Counted from the first letter of the stretch, positions 1 to 10,541 are shown. The stretch: 62,534 bases of DNA from Streptomyces sp. JHA26 (GCF_002005565.1 NZ_BDJC01000043.1:1-62534); one strand, 5' to 3'. Notes: generated from the letters alone by a model not told the origin. Translations and numbers: made by a program.

Positions 1-229
1 CGGCTCTCCCGCCGCTCCCCCCGCGTACGGTTCGGCGGCCCCGGCGTCCGCCCCGGCGGCCGGTCCCGCTCCCCGGCCCGCGGCGCCCGAGCCGCCGCCC
101 CCGGTCTCGCCGGAGGACGACATCCCGGAGGACGACGACCCGGACCTCGACGAGTCGGCCCTCTCCGGGAAGGACCTGCTCGTACGGGAGCTGGGGGCGA
201 CGGTGGTGGAGGAGATCGCGCACGAGTAG
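1..229 (+). CDS. dnaX: DNA polymerase III subunit gamma/tau, C-terminal end (partial)
   Basis: The open frame entering the window from the left (codons from base 2) ends at TAG 227-229. The visible 75 residues are a Pro/Ala-rich linker, then an acidic stretch (EDDIPEDDDPDLDE), then a short conserved end, SALSGKDLLVRELGATVVEE. This is the tail I recognise from Streptomyces DnaX, the clamp-loader subunit of the replicative polymerase; the AAA+ domain lies outside the window. The position just upstream of purD agrees with the usual Streptomyces order. Identification rests on this short tail and on context. Confidence 0.75.
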   Translation, partial: GSPAAPPAYGSAAPASAPAAGPAPRPAAPEPPPPVSPEDDIPEDDDPDLDESALSGKDLLVRELGATVVEEIAHE

Positions 230-241
230 GCGCCGCACGCC

Positions 242-331
242 GACCCGAGCACGACCCGGTGACCCGAGCACGACCCGGTGACCCGAGCACGACCCGGTGA
301 CCCGAGCACGACCCGGTGACCCGAGCACGAC
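242..331. repeat. Tandem 19-bp repeat upstream of purD
   Basis: Four perfect head-to-tail copies of gacccgagcacgacccggt (242-260, 261-279, 280-298, 299-317) are followed by a fifth copy that matches for its first 14 bases (318-331). The array lies in the spacer between dnaX and purD. It creates an artificial upstream extension of the purD frame beginning inside the repeat at 297, but purD itself starts at 453. Copy number probably varies between strains. Confidence 0.9.
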
Positions 332-452
332 TCGCGGCCCCGGACACGACCCGGCGACGGGCGCCGACTGGAGAAAGCCACAAGTCGTCCCCGGCCGCGT
401 CTTCGGAAGCCCGCACAAGGCACCCGGGCCCGTTCCCATTAGGCTGGCCCCC

Positions 453-1730
<1,278 letters not shown>

Positions 1731-1766
1731 CCGCCCCGGCGGGCACGCGCTCCGCACCCGGCCCGA

Positions 1767-1800
1767 CAGGCCCCGGCTCCCTCCCAGGAGCCGGGGCCTG
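1767..1800 (+). terminator. Terminator hairpin after purD
   Basis: A perfect 14-bp stem (1767-1780 with 1787-1800) closes a 6-base loop 36 bases after the purD stop. There is no U-tract, as is common in Streptomyces. Confidence 0.75.
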
Positions 1801-2020
1801 ACCCTTGCTGTCCGTCATCCACCTTTCCCCAAAGCCATTCCATCGAGTGACCGATGCGCCATACGGCTGACGGGCGCCGAGGCCCCAACTAGGGTGCCGC
1901 GCAAGCGTTCCGGCACTTGGCCCACCGGCATTGCGATGTCAGTGGCGGGTGCCACAGTGGGGGAGTGAGCAACAGCGACAGCGCAGTCCCCGGGCGGCGA
2001 GGAGGGGGTGAGGTCCGGTC

Positions 2021-3937
2021 GTGACCGGTATCGGTGGTGTGGAGACGGGCGCGCAGGCCGCGCGCTCCCGGGCGCTGGCCGTGCTGCGCGTCCGCAGCCG
2101 GGCGCTGGCCGTCGCCCTGCTGCCCGCCGCCGCCGCGGTGATCCTGCTCGCGGGCGGTTCCACCGGCCGCCTCGTGGGTGCCGGCTGGGACGCCGCCCGC
2201 TGGACGGTGTCCGCGCTGGCGCTCCTCGTCCTGGCGGCCGCCGCGGGGGTCGCCCTGGTCGTCGCCCGCGCCCGGCCCGCCATGACCCCGACGGTCCCGA
2301 TCGCCGAGGAGTCGGCGCCGGACCTCTACCGGATGGTGCGCGACCTCGCCGACCGGCTCGAGGTGCCCGCCCCGTCCGCGATAGCGCTCACGCCGGACTG
2401 CGACAGCTGGCTGGAGGACCGCACCCACCCCGCCCACGGCCCGCCGCCCGGGGAGCGGCGCGGCGACGTGGCCGGTCCGGGCGGACCCGGCCCCCACCGG
2501 GGACCCGCCGCGCCCGTCCTCGTCATCGGTTCGCCCTTCCTGTGGTGGATGCGCGTGGGCGAGCTGCGCGCGGTCCTCGCCCCGGTCGTCGCCGGCACGG
2601 GACCGTCCGCGCACCCCGACATAGCCGCCGCCCGGCGCTTCATACGGGGCCTGGACGCCGCGGTCGCGGTGGCCTCGACGCGGAACCGCCGCCTGCCGTC
2701 CCGCGTGGTGTGCGCGGGCCTCGGACAGGTGTCCCGCCTGCTGCTGCGCAGCTGTCGCGTCCACGCCGCCGAGATGGAACGGGGGGTCGCGGCGGCGGCC
2801 GCCGAGCGCGCCCAGGCCGTGGACTACGGGCTGCGGATCGTCGCCCAGGAGCAGGTCGGGCTGGCGTACGCGGGCTGGGACCGGCTGCTGACGCGGGTGG
2901 CGCTGCCCGCCTGGCGGATGGGCCGCTGGCCCGCCCGGCTGGACGTGGGCGTCGTCGCGGCGCTCACGGAACTGTCCCGCCGGGACCGCCTGGCCGAGGG
3001 CTTCACCTCACGCCTGGGCGAGCGTCCCGCCTGCGACCTGCTGGAGGAGCCCGGGCTGATCGACGAGGCGGTCTCGCTGCTCGCCGCGCGCCTCTTCCAC
3101 GGGGGACCGGCGGAGACCGGACCGGACTGGGCGCCGGTGGGGTGGGACGAGTATCCGGAGGAGGTCGTCGACCGGACCTGGCGCGCGGACGCCGCCCGCC
3201 TCCACCGCGTCCTGGACGCCCTGGGCGTCCGCCGCACCGCCGGGGGCGCCGCCCCGGGCGCCGACGGCCCCACCCTGGCCCGCGTCCTGGACCACCTCGC
3301 GGACCGGCCCGCCCCGGCGCCGTCCGCCCCGTCGGCGGACCGGGAGGAGCACGGGGCCGGGGCCGGGACGCGGCCCGTGACGACGGGGACGGGACCCCGG
3401 CCCGTGCCGGGGACGGGAGACCCGACCGGGACCGGTGCCGAACCGGGCGTCCACACCCCCGTGCCCCCCACCGGCCCCCACCACGCACCCGGCGACGACG
3501 AGGACGACCTCGCCGGCGCCACCCCCCGGGGCGCCGCCCTGGCCGCCGGGCTCAGCGCGCAGCTGGCCCGCGAGGAGGCCGGAACGGCCGGGGCCCCGGC
3601 CCCCGCCTCCGGAGCGGCCGTGGGACGGACAGGGCCCGACAGCGCCCTCTGGGACGACCGCGCGCTGCCCCTCCTCCCGCTCCAGCCCCCGCGCACCGGC
3701 CGCGAGGTCCTCACCGACCACATCACGGCGATGGTGTGCTGCGCCGCGATGGACACCGCCGGGGCCACCCCCGGCCTGGACTGGCTCGACGGCCCGTCCC
3801 TCCTGGTCGACGGCGTCCGTGCCGCGGACCTGGCCCCCCGCGTCCGCAGCCTCGTCGAGACCGGCGACCCGGCTCCCCTGCGCGCCTGGCTGACGGAGCT
3901 CGGCATACGCGCGGAGAAGCCGGTACGCCTGGTCTGA
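2021..3937 (+). CDS. Membrane protein resembling a metal-site-less M48 peptidase
   Basis: A 638-residue protein with two N-terminal hydrophobic segments (about residues 29-46 and 62-83). The next part reads like the entry to M48/HtpX peptidases: EESAPDLYRMVRDLADRLEVPAP, a VLVIGSPFLWW strand, then GELRAVLAPVVAGTG. In active M48 enzymes the helix after xELxAVLAHE carries HExxH; here the expected position reads APVVAG, so the zinc site is absent. Residues about 420-540 are a low-complexity Pro/Gly/Thr linker before a short C-terminal domain ending PVRLV. GTG 2021 follows a GGAGGGGG ribosome site. Function is unknown; a non-catalytic scaffold is my inference. Confidence 0.75.
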   Translation: MTGIGGVETGAQAARSRALAVLRVRSRALAVALLPAAAAVILLAGGSTGRLVGAGWDAARWTVSALALLVLAAAAGVALVVARARPAMTPTVPIAEESAPDLYRMVRDLADRLEVPAPSAIALTPDCDSWLEDRTHPAHGPPPGERRGDVAGPGGPGPHRGPAAPVLVIGSPFLWWMRVGELRAVLAPVVAGTGPSAHPDIAAARRFIRGLDAAVAVASTRNRRLPSRVVCAGLGQVSRLLLRSCRVHAAEMERGVAAAAAERAQAVDYGLRIVAQEQVGLAYAGWDRLLTRVALPAWRMGRWPARLDVGVVAALTELSRRDRLAEGFTSRLGERPACDLLEEPGLIDEAVSLLAARLFHGGPAETGPDWAPVGWDEYPEEVVDRTWRADAARLHRVLDALGVRRTAGGAAPGADGPTLARVLDHLADRPAPAPSAPSADREEHGAGAGTRPVTTGTGPRPVPGTGDPTGTGAEPGVHTPVPPTGPHHAPGDDEDDLAGATPRGAALAAGLSAQLAREEAGTAGAPAPASGAAVGRTGPDSALWDDRALPLLPLQPPRTGREVLTDHITAMVCCAAMDTAGATPGLDWLDGPSLLVDGVRAADLAPRVRSLVETGDPAPLRAWLTELGIRAEKPVRLV

Positions 3938-4150
3938 GACCGCCCGGCCCACCGGGAACACCCACCAGGACACCCACCGGGTCCCGCACCGGGCTCCCTG
4001 GATCCGGACTCCTTTGTTCCACTTTCGGTCACTTCGCGACGAACAGTGACAGCACGCGCGCCACATGTGATGTGCTGGGACCGATCGCGCACATGGCAAA
4101 GGCGTTCGTCATACGCACGACCACGGGGACACGAGGGAGGGGGCGGTCCC

Positions 4151-5650
4151 ATGGGGCCCGAGCACATCCGCCGCTGGGAGTCGGGGGCACTCGCGCACGC
4201 CGTGACGGATCCCTTCGGCCAGGGACCCGTGCCCTGGCTGCGCGGCGGTGAGACCTACTTCGACGACACCGGCCAGGTCGTCCCCTGGTACGTGGACACC
4301 GAGCTGGACCCGGCCGGGACCGGAACGGGCCGGCGGAGCCCCGAGCGGCGCTCCGGCACCGGAGGTCCCCGAGCCGCCGACGACGTCCGCCGCCAGATCA
4401 AGGGCTTCACCGCCACCGGGGCCGTCGCACCCGGCGAGGCCATCGACTTCCACGTCACCGTCGACCCGCCGCAGGAGTTCGGCGTCGACGTCTACCGGAT
4501 CGGCCACTACGGCGGAGACGGCGCCACCAAGATCACCACCAGTCCCCGCCTGTCCGGCATCGTCCAGCCCCCGCCGCTCACCGCCGACCGCACGGTCTCC
4601 TGCCACCACTGGTGGCTGTCCTGGCGGCTGCAGATCCCGTCGTACTGGAACATCGGCGCGTACGTCGCCGTCCTGACCACCGCCGACGGCTACCGCTCCC
4701 ACGTCCCCTTCACGGTCCGCGACGACCACCCGGCCGACCTGCTGCTGGTCCTGCCCGACATCACCTGGCAGGCGTACAACCTCTACCCGGAGGACGGCCG
4801 CACCGGTGCCAGTCTCTACCACGCCTGGGACGAGGAGGGCCGGCTGCTCGGCGAGGCCGACGCCGCGACGACCGTCTCCTTCGACCGCCCCTACGCGGGC
4901 GCCGGCCTGCCCCTGCACGTCGGCCACGCCTACGACTTCATCCGCTTCGCCGAGCGCTACGGCTACGACCTCGCCTACGCCGACGCCCGCGACCTGCACT
5001 CCGGCCGCGTCGACCCGACCCGCTACCGGGGCCTGGTCTTCCCGGGCCACGACGAGTACTGGTCCACGGCCATGCGCCGCACCACCGAGCAGGCCCGCGA
5101 CCACGGCACGTCCCTGGTCTTCCTGTCCGCCAACACCATGTACTGGCAGGTGGAGCTGTCCCCCTCCCCCTCCGGCGTCCCCGACCGCCTGCTGACCTGC
5201 CGCAAGCGCCAGGGCCCCGGCCGGCCGGTGCTGTGGCGGGAGATCGACCGCGCCGAGCAGCAGCTCCTCGGCATCCAGTACGCCGGCCGCGTCCCCGAAC
5301 CCCACCCGATGGTCGTCCGCAACGCCGGCCACTGGCTCTGGGAGGCCACCGGCGCCCAGGAGGGCGACGAGATCGAGGACCTGGTCGCCGGCGAGGCCGA
5401 CCGCTACTTCCCGCGCACCCCGCTCCCCGAGCACGACGAGCGGGTCCTGCTCGCCCACTCCCCGTACACCGACGTCCACGGCGTCCGGCGCCACCAGGAG
5501 ACGTCCCTGTACCGGGCGCCGTCCGGCGCCTGGGTCTTCGCGTCCGGGACGTTCGCCTGGTCCCCGGCCTTGGACCGCCCGGGCCACGTCGATCCGCGGA
5601 TCCAGCGGGCCACCGCCAACCTCCTGGACCGCATCTGCAAACGCGACTGA
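4151..5650 (+). CDS. N,N-dimethylformamidase beta-subunit-like protein
   Basis: A 499-residue soluble protein. After a variable N-terminus (charged linker about residues 50-80) it has a beta-rich part with VYRIGHYGGDGA and a domain with the sequence LVFPGHDEYWS, which I know as a hallmark of the C-terminal domain of the dimethylformamidase large-subunit family. SLYRAPSGAWVFASGTFAWSPALD near the end is also typical. DMFase itself is an iron amidohydrolase; the substrate of Streptomyces homologues is not established. ATG 4151 is chosen because a GGGAGGGGG site precedes it; the frame is open upstream to 4046. It is probably monocistronic. Confidence 0.75.
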   Translation: MGPEHIRRWESGALAHAVTDPFGQGPVPWLRGGETYFDDTGQVVPWYVDTELDPAGTGTGRRSPERRSGTGGPRAADDVRRQIKGFTATGAVAPGEAIDFHVTVDPPQEFGVDVYRIGHYGGDGATKITTSPRLSGIVQPPPLTADRTVSCHHWWLSWRLQIPSYWNIGAYVAVLTTADGYRSHVPFTVRDDHPADLLLVLPDITWQAYNLYPEDGRTGASLYHAWDEEGRLLGEADAATTVSFDRPYAGAGLPLHVGHAYDFIRFAERYGYDLAYADARDLHSGRVDPTRYRGLVFPGHDEYWSTAMRRTTEQARDHGTSLVFLSANTMYWQVELSPSPSGVPDRLLTCRKRQGPGRPVLWREIDRAEQQLLGIQYAGRVPEPHPMVVRNAGHWLWEATGAQEGDEIEDLVAGEADRYFPRTPLPEHDERVLLAHSPYTDVHGVRRHQETSLYRAPSGAWVFASGTFAWSPALDRPGHVDPRIQRATANLLDRICKRD

Positions 5651-5785
5651 CCCCGTCCGCGCCCACCCCGGACGCGGCCCGGCAGCCAGATACGGGAGAA
5701 TCGACGCACTTGGCCCTCCCGTCTCCCACCACCACCCTGTGGGAGCCCTACGGGCGCCCCTTTTGTTCGACCACGGGGAGGAACC

Positions 5786-6682
5786 GTGTCCGGATTCGTC
5801 GAAAAGCCCGAGCCGCTTGAGGTTCCGGGTCTGGTGCACCTGCACACCGGCAAGGTGCGCGACCTGTACCAGAACGAGGCGGGCGACCTCGTGATGGTCG
5901 CCAGCGACCGCATGTCCGCCTACGACTGGGTGCTGCCCACCGAGATCCCCGACAAGGGCCGGGTGCTCACCCAGCTCTCCCTGTGGTGGTTCGACCAGCT
6001 CACCGACCTGGTCCCGAACCACGTCCTGAGCACCGAGCTGCCCGAGGGCGCCCCCGCCGACTGGCAGGGCCGCACCCTGGTCTGCAAGTCGCTGCGGATG
6101 GTCCCCGTGGAGTGCGTGGCCCGCGGCTACCTCACCGGCTCGGGCCTGGCCGAGTACGACGAGTCCCGCACCGTCTGCGGCCTCGCCCTGCCCGAGGGCC
6201 TGGTCGACGGCTCGGAGCTGCCCGCCCCGATCTTCACCCCGGCCACCAAGGCCGAGGTCGGCGAGCACGACGAGAACGTCTCCTACGAGGAGGTCGCCCG
6301 CCGGACCGGCGCGGACACCGCGGCCCGCCTGCGTCAGGCCACCCTGGCCGTCTACTCGCGAGCCCGGGACATCGCCCGCGAGCGCGGGATCATCCTGGCC
6401 GACACCAAGTTCGAGTTCGGCTTCGAGGGCGACGAGCTCGTCCTCGCCGACGAGGTCCTCACCCCGGACTCCTCCCGCTTCTGGCCCGCCGACCAGTGGC
6501 AGCCGGGCCGCGCGCAGCCGTCGTACGACAAGCAGTTCGTGCGGGACTGGCTGACCTCGGCGGAGTCCGGCTGGGACCGGAAGAGCGAGCAGCCCCCGCC
6601 GGCGCTGCCGCAGCAGGTCGTGGAGGCGACCCGCGCCAAGTACGTCGAGGCCTACGAGCGCCTGACGGGCGTGCGCTGGTAG
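5786..6682 (+). CDS. purC: Phosphoribosylaminoimidazole-succinocarboxamide synthase (SAICAR synthetase)
   Basis: A 298-residue enzyme of the long PurC type. It joins aspartate to CAIR with ATP in purine synthesis. Family marks are HTGKVRDLY at residues 18-26, SDRMSAYDWVLPTEIPDKG, VECVARGYLTGSG, and DTKFEFGFEGDELVLADEVLTPDSSRFW (metal/ATP end). GTG 5786 is preceded by a GGGGAGGAAC ribosome site. It is separated from the preceding gene by 135 bases, and a hairpin follows, so it looks like a single-gene unit although it belongs to the same pathway as purD, purSQL, purF and purM in this window. Confidence 0.97.
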   Translation: MSGFVEKPEPLEVPGLVHLHTGKVRDLYQNEAGDLVMVASDRMSAYDWVLPTEIPDKGRVLTQLSLWWFDQLTDLVPNHVLSTELPEGAPADWQGRTLVCKSLRMVPVECVARGYLTGSGLAEYDESRTVCGLALPEGLVDGSELPAPIFTPATKAEVGEHDENVSYEEVARRTGADTAARLRQATLAVYSRARDIARERGIILADTKFEFGFEGDELVLADEVLTPDSSRFWPADQWQPGRAQPSYDKQFVRDWLTSAESGWDRKSEQPPPALPQQVVEATRAKYVEAYERLTGVRW

Positions 6683-6698
6683 GACACGGAGACACGAA

Positions 6699-6726
6699 GA
6701 AGCCCCCGGCCGTGACCGGGGGCTTC
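6699..6726. terminator. Shared terminator hairpin between purC and tRNA-Gly
   Basis: An 11-bp perfect stem (6699-6709 with 6716-6726) and 6-base loop sit between convergent purC and the minus-strand tRNA gene. It can serve both directions. Confidence 0.7.
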
Positions 6727-6732
6727 CTCATG

Positions 6733-6808
6733 TGGAGCGAACGACGAGGTTCGAACTCGCGACCTCAACCTTGGCAAGGTTGCGCTCTACCAACTGAGCT
6801 ACGTTCGC
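6733..6808 (-). tRNA. tRNA-Gly (anticodon GCC), CCA encoded
   Basis: The minus strand folds into a full cloverleaf: acceptor GCGAACG with CGTTCGC, anticodon loop with GCC, and T-loop TTCGAAC. The tRNA body is 6736-6808 and the 3' CCA is encoded at 6735-6733. Confidence 0.95.
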
Positions 6809-6842
6809 CTGCGCCGCGGGCTTCGCCGTGGTGCGGTAGCCA

Positions 6843-7457
6843 CTATACCCAACCACGCTCCCGCGCGAGGCGCACTGCCGCGTGCCGGTTCTCCGCGCCG
6901 AGCTTCGTGACGGCCGACGACAGGTAGTTCCGTACCGTCCCCTCGGCGAGCGCGGCCCGCTCGGCGATCTCCGCGACGGGCGCCCCGTCGGCCGCGTGCT
7001 CCAGCACCTCGGCCTCCCGCGCGGTCAGCGGCGAGTCCCCGGCGGAGATCGCGTCCGCGGCCAACTCCGGGTCGACGTAGCGGTTTCCGGCGTGCACGGT
7101 GCGGATCAGCTCGGCGAGCCGCTGGGCGCTGACCGTCTTGGGGACGAATCCGCGCACACCCGCCGCGAGCGCCCGCTTCAGATGTCCGGGCCGCCCGTGA
7201 CTGGTCACGATCAGCACCTTGCAGCCGGGCAGTTCGGTGCGCAGGGATGTGGCGACCTTCACACCGTCCGCGCCGGGCATCTGGAGATCCAGCACGGCCA
7301 CGTCCGGCGCGTGCGCCCGCGCCATCGCCAGGGCCTCCGGGCCGGTGGCCGCCTCGGCGACCACCAGGAGGTCGTCCTCCAGGGAGAGCAGGGCGGCCAG
7401 CGCGCCCCGGATCAGGTGCTCGTCGTCGGCGAGCAGGACGCGTACGGGGTCCGTCAC
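6843..7457 (-). CDS. NarL/LuxR-family response regulator
   Basis: A 204-residue regulator. Its receiver domain has the acidic pair D11-D12, phospho-acceptor D57 (VAVLDLQMPG) and K107. The C-terminal LuxR-type helix-turn-helix reads SPLTAREAEVLEHAADG then EGTVRNYLSSAVTKLGAENR. GTG 7457 overlaps the stop of the kinase gene (GTGA), so translation is coupled. It is the last gene of the minus-strand operon ATPase-permease-kinase-regulator; by analogy with DesKR/LiaRS-type systems it probably controls this transporter operon. The C-terminal end is only 34 bases from a tRNA-Gly gene on the same strand. Confidence 0.93.
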   Translation of the reverse strand: MTDPVRVLLADDEHLIRGALAALLSLEDDLLVVAEAATGPEALAMARAHAPDVAVLDLQMPGADGVKVATSLRTELPGCKVLIVTSHGRPGHLKRALAAGVRGFVPKTVSAQRLAELIRTVHAGNRYVDPELAADAISAGDSPLTAREAEVLEHAADGAPVAEIAERAALAEGTVRNYLSSAVTKLGAENRHAAVRLARERGWV

Positions 7458-8713
7458 GACGCCGCCTCCAGCACGGTTCCGGCGGCCAGGGGCAGCGGCA
7501 CCTCGGCCGTGAGCCGGAACACGCCCCTGCCGACGGGTCCGGCCTCCAGCGTGCCGTCCACGGCGGACAGCCGTTCCCGCAGCCCGGCGAGCCCGGAACC
7601 GACGGAGGCGCCGACGCCTCCGGACGCACCGGGGGAACCCGCCGTCTCCGGCACCCCGTCGTTCTCCACCGTCAGCACCACACGCCCCTCCGACGACCGC
7701 ACCACCACGGCACACGTCCCCGCGTCCCCGTGCCGCAGCACGTTCGTGGTCGCCTCGCGCACCACCCAGCCGAGCGCCGACTGCACCTCGGCGGGCAGCC
7801 CGGCCGTGTCGCCGCGCACCTCGCAGTCGATCCCGGCCGCGCCCAGCACGCCCCGGGCACCGGCGAGTTCGACCTCCAGGTCGGCCTCCCGGTAGCCGCG
7901 GACGACGTCGCGGACCTCCCGCTGCGACTCCTGCGCGATGCGCTGCACCTCGATCATCTGTTCCACCGCCTCGGGCCGTCCGCGCCGGGACAGCTGTACG
8001 GCCAGCTCGCTCTTGAGGGCGATCACGGCCAGGTTCCTTCCCATCACGTCGTGCAGGTCGCGCCCGAAGCGCAGCCGTTCCTCGGCGACGGCGAGCCGGG
8101 CCCGGGTCTCCCTGGCCTCGTCGAGCGTGTAGACCGCGTCGAGCAGCCAGACGGAGAAGACCGAGGTGAAGGCGAGGAACCCGCCGCCCAGCAGCACGAA
8201 GCACGCCACCATGAGCGAGGTGAGGTCCGGCCTGCCCAGCGGGAAGGACACGGCGCCGGCGCCGAGCGCGAAGCCGACGACGACGGCGACCACCCGGCGC
8301 CGGTTGCGCACGCCGAGCGTGATCATGCCCGCGCCGAAGCACAGCACGCCCCCGAAGACCTCCCCCGCCACGGATTCCACGTCCGGCCCGCCCGGTCCGC
8401 GCTCGGCGAGACCGATCGCGCCGACGGCGCTCGCCGCGGTGAACGCGGTGAGCGCCCACAGCAGCCGGACGGGCTGCGGACGCCGGCCGCGCGTCCAGTC
8501 CAGCGCCCGCGAGGCGACCAGCGCGCAGAGCGCGGAGTGCGCGGCGATCAGCAGGGCCAGCCCGGTCGCGAGCCGCGGCTCGATCCGACCGAAGTTCGAC
8601 ACCCCCAGCACGAGGAACTCGATGAGCCCGAAGAAGTGGAACGACCACCGCGTGTACGTCTCCACCTTCGCCGGCGTGCTCTTCCGCCGCCACCAGTGCC
8701 GCGGCCTGCGCAT
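7454..8713 (-). CDS. Membrane sensor histidine kinase (HisKA_3 type)
   Basis: A 419-residue kinase. The N-terminal half (about residues 24-190) has five or six hydrophobic segments, suggesting sensing within or at the membrane. The dimerisation/phosphorylation motif is RFGRDLHDVMGRNLAVI with H221. The HATPase domain has VREATTNVLRHG (N-box) and GSGLAGLRERL (G-box). ATG 8713 is used because it follows GGTGGGTGGGGAG and gives a membrane domain of normal length; the frame is open upstream. It partners the overlapping response-regulator gene. Confidence 0.92.
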   Translation of the reverse strand: MRRPRHWWRRKSTPAKVETYTRWSFHFFGLIEFLVLGVSNFGRIEPRLATGLALLIAAHSALCALVASRALDWTRGRRPQPVRLLWALTAFTAASAVGAIGLAERGPGGPDVESVAGEVFGGVLCFGAGMITLGVRNRRRVVAVVVGFALGAGAVSFPLGRPDLTSLMVACFVLLGGGFLAFTSVFSVWLLDAVYTLDEARETRARLAVAEERLRFGRDLHDVMGRNLAVIALKSELAVQLSRRGRPEAVEQMIEVQRIAQESQREVRDVVRGYREADLEVELAGARGVLGAAGIDCEVRGDTAGLPAEVQSALGWVVREATTNVLRHGDAGTCAVVVRSSEGRVVLTVENDGVPETAGSPGASGGVGASVGSGLAGLRERLSAVDGTLEAGPVGRGVFRLTAEVPLPLAAGTVLEAAS

Positions 8714-8757
8714 CTCCCCACCCACCTCGCCCTTCCCGGCCCGGACCCGCCCGTACG

Positions 8758-9573
8758 TCAGCGTCGCGGTTCCCAGCGGAACCACCGCCGTACAGCAAAC
8801 ACCGCGAGCACCGTCCAGGCCACCGCCGCGGCGAGCGCGCCCAGGGACTCGGAGGCCGACAGGTCGCCGGTCCAGCCGCCGCGCACCAGGGTGACGACGG
8901 GGGTCAGCGGCAGCAGTTCGCAGACGGAGGCCAGCCGGTCGGGCAGCAGTTCCAGGGGGAGGAACAGGCCGGAGCCGAACATCGAGACGAACGTCAGCGG
9001 CAGCGGCGTCACCTGGGCGCTCTCGCCGGTGCGGGTGAAGCTCGCGGTGACCGCGGCGAGCGTGGCGCACATCACCAGGCCCAGCAGCAGGCCGACGATC
9101 GCGAGGTGGGGTGCGGGCGGGGCGGGCAGGTCCAGCAGGGCGAAGCAGCCGGCCGCGAGCAGCAGGCTCTGCACGAGCCCGCTGAGGACGGCGGGCATCG
9201 CGGACCCGCCGAGGATCTCCACGTCCCGCAGCTCGCCGGTGCGCAGCCGCTTGAGGACGAGTTCCTCGCGCCGGACGACGAAGACGCCGACGAGGGCCGA
9301 GTAGACGGCGAACAGCAGGGAGAAGCCGATCGCGGCGGGCAGCACGAGCGTGCCGGTGGTCAGTCCGGCCTCGTCGAGGTCCATCTCCTTGGACGCCGAG
9401 TACACGCTGAACGGCAGCACCAGCGGCACGAACAACGCGGCGAAGACGGTTCCCTTGTTCCGTCGCAGCAGGGTGAGTTCGGCGCGGGCGAGCGCCGTCA
9501 TCCGGCTCGTGGGCGTGGTGGCCGCGGGCCTTCCGGCGCGCGGCGCGGGCGTCTTCGTGTCCGTGGCGCTCAT
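8758..9573 (-). CDS. ABC-2 type transporter permease
   Basis: A 271-residue membrane protein with about six predicted helices. The N-terminus MTALARAELTLLRRNKGTVF and the late segment SMFGSGLFLPLELLPDRL followed by LLPLTPVVTLVRGG are typical of ABC-2 export permeases. ATG 9573 overlaps the stop of the ATPase gene (ATGA), so the two are coupled and probably assemble as an exporter. The kinase gene starts 44 bases downstream. Confidence 0.92.
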   Translation of the reverse strand: MSATDTKTPAPRAGRPAATTPTSRMTALARAELTLLRRNKGTVFAALFVPLVLPFSVYSASKEMDLDEAGLTTGTLVLPAAIGFSLLFAVYSALVGVFVVRREELVLKRLRTGELRDVEILGGSAMPAVLSGLVQSLLLAAGCFALLDLPAPPAPHLAIVGLLLGLVMCATLAAVTASFTRTGESAQVTPLPLTFVSMFGSGLFLPLELLPDRLASVCELLPLTPVVTLVRGGWTGDLSASESLGALAAAVAWTVLAVFAVRRWFRWEPRR

Positions 9574-10541
9574 GCCGCGTACTCCTTCGTCGTCGTGGCC
9601 CCGGCCGTCCTCGTGGACGCCTCCTTCGCGATCCCGAGGAACGCCTCCTCCAGGGACGCCGACCGCACGTCCAGGCGGCGCAGTTCCACCCCGGCCCGTT
9701 CGGCCCACACGAGCAGCCCGGTGGCCGCGCGCTGCAGTTCGCGGGTGCGCAGCCGGACGAGCCGGCCGTTGGTCTCGTGACCGCTCACGCCCAGTTCGCC
9801 GAGCGGCGGCAGGTCTCCCGGGAGGTAGCCCTCCGGCAGCTCGAAGGAGATGCGGGAAGGCTGCGCGGCGGTCACCTCGTCCGGGGTGCCGGTGGCGGCG
9901 ATCCGGCCCTCGTGCATGATCGCGAGCCGGTCGGCGAGGTTCTCGGCCTCCTCCAGGTAGTGCGTGGTCAGCAGCACCGTCGTCCCGCCGTCGCGCAGCG
10001 CGCTCACCAACTCCCAGGTGGCCCGGCGGCCTTCGGCGTCCAGTCCGGTGGTGGGCTCGTCGAGGAAGAGCACCTCCGGGTCGCCGAGCAGGGCGAGCGC
10101 CAGGTCCAGGCGGCGCCGCTGGCCCCCGGACAGCTGCTTCACCCGGACGCCGGCCTTCGTCTCCAGCCCGACCAGGTCCAGCACCTCCGCCGGCGGCCGC
10201 GCCCCGCTCACGCACCCCGCCCACATCCGCGCGGTCTCGGCGACGGTCAGCTCGGAGGGGAAGCCGCCCTCCTGGAGCATCACGCCGGTGCGGGGGCGTA
10301 CGGCGGCCCGCTCGGTGTACGGGTCGTGCCCGAGGACGCGCACCCGCCCGCCGGCCGGTGCGGCGAGGCCCTCGAGGAGTTCGACCGTCGAGGTCTTGCC
10401 GGCCCCGTTGGTGCCCAACAGCGCGAAGACCTCCCCGCGGCGCACGGAGAAGTCGATCCCGCGCACCGCCTCGAACCCGCCCCCGTACACACGCCGCAGG
10501 TCGGTGACCTCAATCACGTGTTCGTGTCCGTTTGCTCGCAT
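9570..10541 (-). CDS. ABC transporter ATP-binding protein
   Basis: A 323-residue ATPase and first gene of the operon. Walker A is GTNGAGKTST, the signature is LSGGQRRRLDLALALLG, Walker B is VLFLDEPTTGLD and the switch histidine lies in LLTTHYLEEAE. After about residue 230 there is the extra C-terminal region common in drug and lantibiotic exporters. The substrate cannot be told from sequence. The 140-base region upstream to the tRNA terminator must hold the operon promoter. Confidence 0.95.
   Translation of the reverse strand: MRANGHEHVIEVTDLRRVYGGGFEAVRGIDFSVRRGEVFALLGTNGAGKTSTVELLEGLAAPAGGRVRVLGHDPYTERAAVRPRTGVMLQEGGFPSELTVAETARMWAGCVSGARPPAEVLDLVGLETKAGVRVKQLSGGQRRRLDLALALLGDPEVLFLDEPTTGLDAEGRRATWELVSALRDGGTTVLLTTHYLEEAENLADRLAIMHEGRIAATGTPDEVTAAQPSRISFELPEGYLPGDLPPLGELGVSGHETNGRLVRLRTRELQRAATGLLVWAERAGVELRRLDVRSASLEEAFLGIAKEASTRTAGATTTKEYAA

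Noticed and set aside
297..452. N-terminal extension of purD
   Set aside because: It begins inside a tandem repeat and encodes no conserved residues; the family starts at the codon at 453.
332..452. ZTP riboswitch before purD
   Set aside because: The conserved blocks of the pfl motif are not found in the spacer.
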